From: Inquilinus sp. Marseille-Q2685
Lineage (GTDB): Bacteria; Pseudomonadota; Alphaproteobacteria; DSM-16000; Inquilinaceae
Direction: 5' to 3'
Length of the DNA: 64,000 bases
NCBI RefSeq assembly: GCF_916619195.1
Contig: NZ_CAKAKL010000003.1
Span: 310,001-374,000 of the forward strand
The notes beneath the pieces were generated by a model. That model was not told the DNA's origin. It did not search any database and was given only the letters and a program-made list of their open reading frames with translations. The translations under genes and the position numbers were made by a program. Positions 56,675 to 64,000 of this stretch are shown here, in pieces. Positions within the stretch are counted from its first letter, which is position 1; each line of letters begins with the position of its first letter.

Positions 56675-56723
56675 GACGTGATCTCCGTCACCGGCCGGTG
56701 GCTCTTCGATTGCGGTGGGCAGT

Positions 56724-57776
56724 TCACTGCGAAGGGCGGGCGTCGAGGGGACGGCCCTTGTATTCGCCGGTCAGGGTTCGCAGGAACGCCACGATCAGCG
56801 CGTTGTCGCGGGACGGGATCTGGCGCCCGAGCTGGTATTTCGCCATGGCGTCGACGGCTTCGGTCAGCGTCGCGGCTGAGCCGTCGTTGAAGTAGGGCGC
56901 CGTGAGCGCGACGTTGCGCAGGCTGGGGACCCGGAAGACGAACTTGTCCTCTTCGGCCTTGGTGGTGTTGTAGAGGCCGAAATCGGGATCTGCGGCGGCG
57001 CCGTGCGACCGGAAGTAGTCCCCGGGCGTCCCCAGCACGCCGAACACCTGGAACATGTTGCCGCCGACATTCACCCCCTGGTGGCAGGAGGCGCAGCCAT
57101 AGGTCTTGAACAGGCTGTAGCCCTCGAGCTCGTCGGGGCTGAGGGCTGCCGCGTCGCCGCGCAGGAATTTGTCGAACCGCGCGTTCGGCGTGGTCAGGGA
57201 ACGTTCGTAGACGACGAGCGCGTCGGTGATGGTCTGCGGCTGCATCCCTTCCGGATAGAGGCCGGCGAAAGCCTGGCTCAGCGCCTGGTCCTGCGACAGC
57301 TTGCCGATGATGGCCGGCCAGGTTTCGCCCATCACGGTCGGGTCGTGGATCGCCGCCTCGATCTGCTGTTCCGCCGACGCGAAGCGACCGTCCCACATCA
57401 GGCGGAAATTCAGTGTCGAGTTGAAGATCGTCAGCGTGTTCCGCTTCCCGGCCTTGCCGCCCAGCCCGCGCGACTTGGGCAGCCCGTCGTCGCCGCCATT
57501 GCCGAGATCGTGACAGGACGAGCAGGCGTTCTCATTGTTCCTGGACAGCCGGACGTCGTGGAACAGGGCCTCGCCCAGATCGACCTTCCGCTGATCCAGC
57601 TCCAGCTGGAACGGGATCGGCGCGATCGGCTCCGGCGTCTGCGCCACGACCAGGGCGGGACCCAGAAACGCCAGGGCCAGGGCGGGCATGGCGGCGATCA
57701 GGAGCGGCCGCCTGGTGGCCGGGGCCGAAGCCTGTCCTGTCGCACGTAGACGCCGAGGGTCGAGATCGCGCTTCAT
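56724..57776 (-). CDS. Diheme cytochrome c peroxidase/MauG-family protein
   Basis: 350-aa periplasmic diheme protein. Signal segment about 24-45 (LLIAAMPALALAFLGP); heme motifs CSSCH (Cys85-Cys88-His89) and CASCH (Cys228-Cys231-His232). Other CCP/MauG features are present: FHDVRLSRN before heme 1, WDGRFASAEQQ and a final RVPSLRNVALTAPYFNDG. It may reduce H2O2 or modify a protein partner. First gene of the leftward set with the kinase and regulator; divergent from the FHA-polyferredoxin gene. The ATG at 57776 is preferred over 57812. Confidence 0.9.
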   Translation of the reverse strand: MKRDLDPRRLRATGQASAPATRRPLLIAAMPALALAFLGPALVVAQTPEPIAPIPFQLELDQRKVDLGEALFHDVRLSRNNENACSSCHDLGNGGDDGLPKSRGLGGKAGKRNTLTIFNSTLNFRLMWDGRFASAEQQIEAAIHDPTVMGETWPAIIGKLSQDQALSQAFAGLYPEGMQPQTITDALVVYERSLTTPNARFDKFLRGDAAALSPDELEGYSLFKTYGCASCHQGVNVGGNMFQVFGVLGTPGDYFRSHGAAADPDFGLYNTTKAEEDKFVFRVPSLRNVALTAPYFNDGSAATLTEAVDAMAKYQLGRQIPSRDNALIVAFLRTLTGEYKGRPLDARPSQ

Positions 57777-58000
57777 CTTCTGCCTGCCCAGATGAATTCG
57801 TGGCCACGACATTGGGGCGTGGCGAGAATTATTGTCTGCCGGAAGAAGATCTCCGCACCATGCGATCTCGTTATGGCCGTATCATCGCGGCGATGGGCGG
57901 AGAGCCTCCGCTGTTGCGGTACCGTCAGGACCCGCGGGCCTCCGGAACCAGAGTGCTGACACGCACTCCCGAGCGTCGCGCACCACTGGCCAGGACATGA

Positions 58001-61000
58001 ATGTCCCGGCCAGTCGTTGCCCAGCCGCAACTGCAGGGGACGCCTGACATGCTCGCCCGGACCGCCGAACGCAAGATGCTCGCCGTACGGGGCGTGCTGC
58101 TGACCGGATGGGTCGGGCTCATCGCCTCACTGTTCTGGGACCCCGTCTCGACGGGCTGGACCAGCCAGGCCGGCGGTGTGGTCGCGGTCCAGGACCGCAT
58201 GCTGGCCAGCGAGCCCTATCAGGTCGGGGCCCGGGTGTTCTGGACCATGGTCGTGCCGGTCATTCCGCTGTTCCTGATGGTGTTCGGTCACGAGGCATGG
58301 CGCCGTATCTGCCCGCTGTCGCTGATGTCCCAGCTGCCGCGCTATCTCGGCTGGCAGCGGCAGCGCACGGTGGTGCGGCGCCGGACCGGCAAGCTCGAGC
58401 GCACCCTGGCCCTGATCCCCCGCGGCGGCTGGCTCGAACGCAACGCGTGGTACGTCCAGTTCGGCATCCTGTTCGCCGGGCTGAATGCGCGGATCCTGTT
58501 CATCAACAGCGATCGCACCGCACTGGCGGCGGCGCTGATCCTGGTCCTGGCCGCGGCGTTCCTCGTCGGCTTTCTCTGGGGCGGCAAGTCCTGGTGCAAC
58601 TACTTCTGCCCGGCGAACATCGTCCAGAAGATCTACACCGAGCCGCGCGGGCTTTTGGAAAGCGCACCGCATCTGCAGCGCCCGGCCGTGCCGCAGTCGA
58701 TGTGCCGCAGCAGCTCGCCGGACGGCGACCGCAGCGCCTGCGTCGGCTGCACCGCCAACTGCGGCGACATCGACCTCGAGCAATCCTACTGGAGTTCGAT
58801 CCTCGATCCGGCCCGGCGTCGCATCTACTACATGTTCAACGGGCTGATCATCGGCTTCTACTGGTATTTCTACCTCTATGCCGGAAGCTGGGACTACTAT
58901 CTCTCCGGCGTCTGGAGCCATGAGTCCGGGGCGCTCGGCCGGCTTCTCGATCCGGGCCTGTATCTCGCCGGCCAGGCGATACCGATCCCCAAGCTCGCCG
59001 CCGTGCCGCTGGTCATGGGGGCCGCTGTCCTGGCTTCGCTGGCCCTGGGCACCGGCCTGGAGCGGGCCTATCGCTGGGCGCGGAGCCGCGCCGGCAAGCC
59101 GATCCCCGAGGTCGAGGTCGTCAACCATTGCCTGAGCGTCAGCGCCTATCTGTCGATCAACATCTTCTATCTGCATGGCGGCCGGCCCAGCCTGCTGATG
59201 CTGCCCTCGGCCGCGATCCACTTCGTCGATATCCTGATCGTCTCGCTGAGCACCATGTGGCTGTGGCAGGCGCTGAACCGCTCGGCCTTCAGGTATGAGC
59301 GCGAGAAGATCGCCTCGAGCCTGCTCGATCAGCTGAAGAAGCTGAAGGTCGATGTCAGCCGGTACCTGGACGGCCGGTCAATCGGCGAGCTCAAGCCCGA
59401 CGAGGTCTACGTCCTGGCCAAGGTGTTGCCGGAGCTGCCGCACGACCAGAAGCTCAAGGCCTACCGTAACCTGCTGGACGATGCCATCAGCACGGGCAAG
59501 ACCGGGGCCGTGTCCTCGGCCGAGCTGCTGCATGACGTGCGGCAGCAGATGGAGATCAGCGACGAAGACCACCTGCGGCTGCTGGAGGAGCCGGAGATCT
59601 CCGAGGCAGCGGTTCTCGATGCCGTCCGCACCACCACCACCAAGGAGCGGATGGCCTGCGTCGCCAACTACCATCAGATCATCGGCCGGTATCTCATCGC
59701 CCATGTCGCGTCCGGCCGGATGCTCGACACGATCCGGACCGACCCGGGCATGCAGGCGACCATCCGGACCCTCCGCACCAGCCTGCAGATCACCGATGCC
59801 GAGCACCGGAGCGTGATGGCGGAATTCACCGCCCAGGGTGGCATGCTGGCCAGGCAGATGGACTCGATCCTCGACGGCTTGGCGAAGCTGCAGGGGGCGT
59901 ATTTCTGCCTGCAGAGCTCCAGCCTGCCCGATCGCTTCGCCCGGACGCTGAACGAGCTGCTGCTGGCAGCCGGGTCGGACCGTTTCACGGCGATGCATGA
60001 AGCCGCCCTGTCCTGCCTGCACGCCTTCGGCGACGGAAAGATCGCCCGCTGGTACGCGCAGGACCTGGCTGCGTTGGCGGGCGACGGCGTGATCGACGCG
60101 CTGTCCCGCCCGGTCGCGGGGCAGGAGGAGGTCCGCTGGAGCGAGGCGCTCGGCGAGACCATCACGGCCATCCTGGAGGGCGCGCCCGACACCGACGACA
60201 AGCGCCCCGCGGAGCTGCCGCGCCGGTCGTTCCGCGAGGTCATCGCTGCCGGCCTCGACCGCGCCGCCAGCCTGGACCTGCTGCTGGAGCACGGGTCACC
60301 GGTCGCCCGCGCCCTGACGCTGACAGCGTTCAGCTATGTCGACGACGCCCTGTCGCGCGCCGCGGCGCGCCGGCTTGCGGACAGTGGGGAGGGCGACGGC
60401 CACTGGCTGCTGCGGCAGACGGTGGACATCCTGAGTGGCGCCGCGGTGGCGGAGGCTGGTGCGCCCGAGCCGGTGATCCACGCCGTGATCGTGCTGCCCG
60501 ACGGCACGCAGAGCCGCTCGACGCATGCGCAGCCGGTGATCACCGTCGGCCGAGGCCCCGGCAACGACATCACCATCGCCAGCCCGCTGGTGTGGCCATA
60601 CCACATGGCGCTGTCCTTGGCCCATGGCGAAGTCCGTCTCCTGCGGCTCGACGACGCCGGGATCCTCATCGACGGCGTTGCCTGCGACGGTGAAGCAACC
60701 ACCCTTCGCCGCGACGCCCTGCTGACCTTCGGGCCGGGCGCCGGGCCCACCCTCCGGATCGACTGGCAGGACGCCACCGAAAGCCGCTGCCTGCGGTCCT
60801 TCGACCCGGTGTTGCGGCTGGTGGCGCTGGCCCGCAGCCCGGCGCTGCGGCCGCTGGGCCTCTCCGCCCTCGCCGAGACCGTCCGCGACTGCCGGGTCGG
60901 ACGTTTCCGGGCCGGCGACGAACTGCCGGCGGCCGGGCCGGGCGAGATGCGCTTCCTCCAGTTCGGATCAGCCCGCACATCCGCGCGCGCCTTCGAGGCC

Positions 61001-61165
61001 GGAGATCTCATGGATCCGGGCGATGGCGACGGCGCGCTCGAGATCGTCAGCGACTTCGCGGTCGTCATGACCATCCCGCGGCCCGACCCGGCTGCGACGG
61101 CGCCGGAACCGACGGGGCATCCCGAGGCGGCGGATCTCGCGCCGCCCCTCCGCTACGCCAGCTAA
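58001..61165 (+). CDS. Membrane polyferredoxin (NapH/CcoG-like) fused to helical and FHA domains
   Basis: 1054-aa fusion. The N-terminal about 420 residues form several membrane helices with Fe-S motifs of the NapH/NosR/CcoG type: RRICPLSLM, then WCNYFCPANIVQKIYTEP, and ACVGCTANCGDIDLEQ, enough for two clusters. A long soluble helical region follows (about 440-800; unassigned), then a forkhead-associated domain (about 827-920) with VGRGPGNDITI and YHMALSL, which bind phosphothreonine. The gene is 33 bp upstream of a reductase. It probably links membrane electron flow to Ser/Thr phosphorylation. A second ATG at 58049, with AGGGGAC upstream, is an alternative start. Confidence 0.82.
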   Translation: MSRPVVAQPQLQGTPDMLARTAERKMLAVRGVLLTGWVGLIASLFWDPVSTGWTSQAGGVVAVQDRMLASEPYQVGARVFWTMVVPVIPLFLMVFGHEAWRRICPLSLMSQLPRYLGWQRQRTVVRRRTGKLERTLALIPRGGWLERNAWYVQFGILFAGLNARILFINSDRTALAAALILVLAAAFLVGFLWGGKSWCNYFCPANIVQKIYTEPRGLLESAPHLQRPAVPQSMCRSSSPDGDRSACVGCTANCGDIDLEQSYWSSILDPARRRIYYMFNGLIIGFYWYFYLYAGSWDYYLSGVWSHESGALGRLLDPGLYLAGQAIPIPKLAAVPLVMGAAVLASLALGTGLERAYRWARSRAGKPIPEVEVVNHCLSVSAYLSINIFYLHGGRPSLLMLPSAAIHFVDILIVSLSTMWLWQALNRSAFRYEREKIASSLLDQLKKLKVDVSRYLDGRSIGELKPDEVYVLAKVLPELPHDQKLKAYRNLLDDAISTGKTGAVSSAELLHDVRQQMEISDEDHLRLLEEPEISEAAVLDAVRTTTTKERMACVANYHQIIGRYLIAHVASGRMLDTIRTDPGMQATIRTLRTSLQITDAEHRSVMAEFTAQGGMLARQMDSILDGLAKLQGAYFCLQSSSLPDRFARTLNELLLAAGSDRFTAMHEAALSCLHAFGDGKIARWYAQDLAALAGDGVIDALSRPVAGQEEVRWSEALGETITAILEGAPDTDDKRPAELPRRSFREVIAAGLDRAASLDLLLEHGSPVARALTLTAFSYVDDALSRAAARRLADSGEGDGHWLLRQTVDILSGAAVAEAGAPEPVIHAVIVLPDGTQSRSTHAQPVITVGRGPGNDITIASPLVWPYHMALSLAHGEVRLLRLDDAGILIDGVACDGEATTLRRDALLTFGPGAGPTLRIDWQDATESRCLRSFDPVLRLVALARSPALRPLGLSALAETVRDCRVGRFRAGDELPAAGPGEMRFLQFGSARTSARAFEAGDLMDPGDGDGALEIVSDFAVVMTIPRPDPAATAPEPTGHPEAADLAPPLRYAS

Positions 61166-61198
61166 CGACATGCGAACCAAGACAGGGACATCACGCGC

Positions 61199-62884
61199 AT
61201 GGACACGCTGACCGAAACTATGACAGCTGAAGCACAGGGGACCGATCTGGCGGTTCTCGTGTTCCTGGTCTTCGTCTTCGTCTCCGACAGCGAGAAGGAC
61301 ATCACACCGCAGGAGGTGCAGCGTTTCCAGATGCTGATGAACGACCTGCACTGGACCGACAACGAGGACATGTGCCGGGCGCTGACGACGCTGCGGTTCA
61401 ACTATACGGCGACCTGGGCCGACTACGAGGCCGGGACGTTGGCGGCGGACCGGGATGCGATCGCCGGCCAGCTGGTCCGGTTCGACCGGGCGTTCGGCAG
61501 CGAACGCGCGGACGCGCTGAAGGCATCGTTGGCCGACCTGGTGCAGCGCATCAGCCGGGGACCGTCACGATCAGGCGTCAGATTCGCCCTCGGGGAGTCG
61601 AAGGGACGGGCCAGCGCCCGGCAGGAGCTCGAAGCGCTGCTGGCGCCTCCGATATCCGCCGCAGCGACGGCCGCGTCGCGCGACCCCGAGATCGAACCGA
61701 AGCCGGAGCCGGCTCTCACTGCAACTCCAGGGACCGAGTCTTGGCCCGCGGCGCGGATGGCGATCGGCGACGCGCCGGTGTGGCAGGGTGGCCAGCTCAG
61801 GGTGCGTTGCATCTCCTGCGTCGACGAGACGCGGGATACCAGGACCTTCACCCTGGCCGCCGACCCGCCCCGCCTTTTCAGCTACAAGCCCGGCCAGTTC
61901 GTCACGCTGGAGCTGCCGATCGACGGCCGCATCCTGCGCCGCAGCTACACGATCTCGTCCTCGCCGTCGCGGCCCTACACCCTGTCGATCACGGTCAAGC
62001 GCGTGCCCAAGGGCTGGGTCTCGAACTGGCTGCACGACACCATGACGCCGGGGTTCGAGCTCGATCTGATCGGCCCGCATGGCCATTTCACCTGCGTCGA
62101 CCGGCCCGCATCCAAGCTGCTGTTCATCGCCGGCGGCAGCGGCATCACGCCGGCGATGTCGATGCTCCGGTGGCTCGCCGACACCGGCTGCGCCGCCGAC
62201 ATCGTGCTGATCAACAACGTCCGGACGCCCGACGACGTGATCTTCGGACAGGAGCTGCAGCATCTCAGCTCGCGCCTGGGCGATGCCCTGCGCCTCGCGG
62301 TCGTGCCGTCGCGGGTGTCCCCGGGGCAGTCCTGGAACGGCCCGACCGGCCATTTCAGCGAGGCGCTGCTGCGGCTGCTGGCGCCGGACGTGCTGGAGCG
62401 CGAGGTTTTCGTCTGCGGCCCCTCCGGCTATATGGCGACGATCAGGATGCTTCTGCAGGCACGAGGCTTCCCCATGGCCCGCTATCATGAGGAGAGCTTC
62501 GGCGGCGCACCGGCCTCTGCGCCCGCGCTGCCGGCACCCCAGGTGTCGCGGGCGCCCCAGGCGCCGCCGGTTCCTGGAGTGACCGCCGCGACCGCACCGG
62601 CCTCGATCGCCGCCGCATCCGCCGAGGCCAGGCTGGTCTTCCGCAACAGCAACCGGACGATCGACTGCGGCGCGGACGAATCCATCCTCGACGCCGCCGA
62701 CCGCCATGCAGTCCCGGTCCCGAGCTCCTGCCGCTCCGGCGTCTGCGGCACCTGCCGGATGCGGAAGCTGAGCGGTACCGTCAGCATGGAGGGCCAGGCA
62801 GCCCTGTCCGATCCCGAGATCGCGGAGGGCTATTTCCTGGCCTGCATCGGCCAGGCCCGGGGGACCGTCGTCATCGACGCCTGA
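61199..62884 (+). CDS. TerB-like/FAD-NAD(P)H reductase/2Fe-2S ferredoxin fusion
   Basis: 561-aa electron-transfer protein. N-terminal about 110 residues are helical and TerB-like (VFLVFVFVSDSEKDITPQEV). A flavin reductase follows: FAD motif RRSYTISSS, NAD-binding FIAGGSGITPAMSML and VFVCGPSGYM. After a Pro/Ala linker comes a plant-type ferredoxin with Cys511, Cys516, Cys519 (CRSGVCGTC) and Cys549. The order FNR-ferredoxin resembles Hcr and similar reductases. It should pass NAD(P)H electrons to the membrane polyferredoxin encoded just upstream. Confidence 0.88.
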   Translation: MDTLTETMTAEAQGTDLAVLVFLVFVFVSDSEKDITPQEVQRFQMLMNDLHWTDNEDMCRALTTLRFNYTATWADYEAGTLAADRDAIAGQLVRFDRAFGSERADALKASLADLVQRISRGPSRSGVRFALGESKGRASARQELEALLAPPISAAATAASRDPEIEPKPEPALTATPGTESWPAARMAIGDAPVWQGGQLRVRCISCVDETRDTRTFTLAADPPRLFSYKPGQFVTLELPIDGRILRRSYTISSSPSRPYTLSITVKRVPKGWVSNWLHDTMTPGFELDLIGPHGHFTCVDRPASKLLFIAGGSGITPAMSMLRWLADTGCAADIVLINNVRTPDDVIFGQELQHLSSRLGDALRLAVVPSRVSPGQSWNGPTGHFSEALLRLLAPDVLEREVFVCGPSGYMATIRMLLQARGFPMARYHEESFGGAPASAPALPAPQVSRAPQAPPVPGVTAATAPASIAAASAEARLVFRNSNRTIDCGADESILDAADRHAVPVPSSCRSGVCGTCRMRKLSGTVSMEGQAALSDPEIAEGYFLACIGQARGTVVIDA

Positions 62885-62888
62885 AGGC

Positions 62889-62922
62889 GGTAAGGCGACG
62901 GCCGATCGGCCGTCGCCTTACC
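62889..62922. terminator. Perfect palindromic bidirectional terminator
   Basis: A perfect palindrome of 34 bases: arms GGTAAGGCGACGGCC and GGCCGTCGCCTTACC around GATC. It separates the rightward reductase (ends 62884) from the leftward SUMF1-like gene, whose TAA stop (62920-62918) lies inside the stem. It should stop transcription from both sides. Confidence 0.8.
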
Positions 62923-64000
62923 GGGTCAGGTCGTCGATCAGGCTCTGCGGGTCGGCGGCGCCGTCGTCGCGCATCCGCCGCATGTGCCGGACGAAGAGGT
63001 CGACATAGGGCAACAGCGCGTCGGAGCCGCGGGCGTGCAACTCGGCCTTCAGCGCCGGCAGCTGGGCGGCGATCACCTCGTCCGAATAGTCGCTGCTGGT
63101 GCTGAGAACGGTGTCGAGATAGGTCTCGCGGGAGGTCTTGACGGTGTCCTCAAGCCCGTCCCGCTGGTCCTCCATCTCTCCGATCCGCGCGGTGGCGTCG
63201 GCGATGGCCTTGCGGATCTGGGTGTCCTGGCGCCGCGCCTGCAATTGCCGCAGCGCCGGCCGGGCCACGCCGTCGATCGCCCTCTGCACCGCCAGCAGCC
63301 GCTGGTGGTCGATGCGCAGCTTGTTGCCCAGCAGGGCGCCGACATTGATCAGCAGCCGGACGGTGCGGTCGCGCGCATCGTTGCGGTCGACCAGCGCCTC
63401 ACGGATCGACCGGCCGGCGTCGCGCAGCTGGATGCGGACCGTCTCGTCGCCCGCCTGGTCGGCGAGACGGTCGAGGGTGCCGAGCGCGGCGTCCTCACGG
63501 CGTGCGGTGGACGGCGCCTCGCCGGAGGACGGCATCGCCTCCCAGGCCTTCTCGATCTCGGTCAGCTTCTCGGGCGAGGTCACCACCGGAGCCGCCACCA
63601 CCAGGCGGAATCCCAGCTGCCGGCTGGCCGTGGCCGTGGCGGCGCCGGCCGTGTAGTAGGGCATCTCGACCCGCATGCCGGACCGGATCTGGCTGAGCGG
63701 CGTGTTGTAGTCGCCGCCGCGTGCGATGAAGCCGCCGGCCTGGCCGTGCAGCCGGCCGCGCCGGTTCAGCCGGAAGGATTCGAGCATCATCTCCGAGGCG
63801 TTGCCCAGGATGTCGTGGAGGCCGAGCGGGTTGGGCTTGAGCAGCCCGATCGGGTGCATCCGGCCTTCGGCTGAGCCGCTGCCCTGGTACCAGACATAGG
63901 CAGCGGCGCCCTCCGGCATCGGGAATCGTGGCGCCAGAAAATTCTCGGAGGACACGGCCATGCCGCCGCGGGCCGCATATTCCCATTCGTCTTCGGTCGG
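62918..64000 (-). CDS. Formylglycine-generating (SUMF1)-like protein with helical tail (5' end outside window)
   Basis: Only the C-terminal about 360 residues are in the window; the gene enters from the right edge. It begins within an FGE-sulfatase fold (TEDEWEYAARGG, then GLHDILGNASEMMLESF and the final ARGGDYNTP and GFRLVVA), followed by about 200 residues of alpha helix. The catalytic Cys positions of true FGE are not seen in this part, so it is probably a non-enzymatic SUMF1 domain as found with Ser/Thr kinase and FHA systems. It converges on the reductase. Confidence 0.82.
   Translation of the reverse strand, partial: PTEDEWEYAARGGMAVSSENFLAPRFPMPEGAAAYVWYQGSGSAEGRMHPIGLLKPNPLGLHDILGNASEMMLESFRLNRRGRLHGQAGGFIARGGDYNTPLSQIRSGMRVEMPYYTAGAATATASRQLGFRLVVAAPVVTSPEKLTEIEKAWEAMPSSGEAPSTARREDAALGTLDRLADQAGDETVRIQLRDAGRSIREALVDRNDARDRTVRLLINVGALLGNKLRIDHQRLLAVQRAIDGVARPALRQLQARRQDTQIRKAIADATARIGEMEDQRDGLEDTVKTSRETYLDTVLSTSSDYSDEVIAAQLPALKAELHARGSDALLPYVDLFVRHMRRMRDDGAADPQSLIDDLTR

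Overview
The window reads as chromosome from a high-GC alphaproteobacterium, probably of a Rhodospirillales or soil/rhizosphere type. The basis is an aap-type amino-acid ABC transporter with a metC-like gene beside it (an arrangement known from rhizobia), DUF1109/NrsF proteins, a bc1-type Rieske protein and strong G/C bias at third codon positions. No tRNA, rRNA, CRISPR array or recognisable insertion sequence was seen. The organism is inferred, not proven.

Layout. 1-8.9 kb is ordinary chromosome: an aapQJ/metC-like block with a divergent LysR gene, a DUF2269-like membrane protein, an OmpR/EnvZ-type two-component pair and an FAD monooxygenase. 8.9-51.9 kb is a large copper-resistance and envelope region. 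It holds two CueR paralogues (8.9 and 46.4 kb), two copper P1B-ATPases (10.4 and 47.4 kb), a CopZ-like chaperone, a CusBA efflux pair, a CopA-type multicopper oxidase, DUF411, DUF305, Met-rich, Sco1 and PCuAC proteins, and many thiol-redox proteins (DsbA, three TlpA/CcmG-like thioredoxins, CcdA). Embedded in it (19-31 kb) are peptidoglycan genes: PBP2-like, a lysozyme/transglycosylase-like gene, an L,D-transpeptidase, an M23 endopeptidase-like lipoprotein, a transglutaminase-like protein and a PBP3/FtsI-like protein. A second lgt lies at 45.5 kb.

Regulation can be read directly. Seven promoters share the CueR layout: a TTGACC -35, a 19-bp spacer carrying a dyad (ideal form ACCTTCC-N7-GGAAGGT), and often a CATCNT-like -10. 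They precede copA1-reductase-cueR1, copZ, the L,D-transpeptidase, a small membrane protein upstream of cueR2, copA2, an orphan Rieske protein and a 69-aa unknown. So the predicted copper regulon includes a cell-wall cross-linking enzyme and a respiratory Fe-S subunit. The idea that the region is a copper-stress envelope-maintenance system is inference.

52.4-53.7 kb holds an unrecognised hydrophobic protein with a probable frameshift. 54-64 kb is a second unusual block. Leftward run a diheme peroxidase-like protein, a histidine kinase and a REC-pseudoREC regulator. Rightward run a NapH/CcoG-like membrane polyferredoxin fused to a FHA domain and a TerB-like/flavin-reductase/2Fe-2S fusion. A sulfatase-modifying-factor-like protein converges on them and runs off the end. 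These look like parts of one redox-signalling system.
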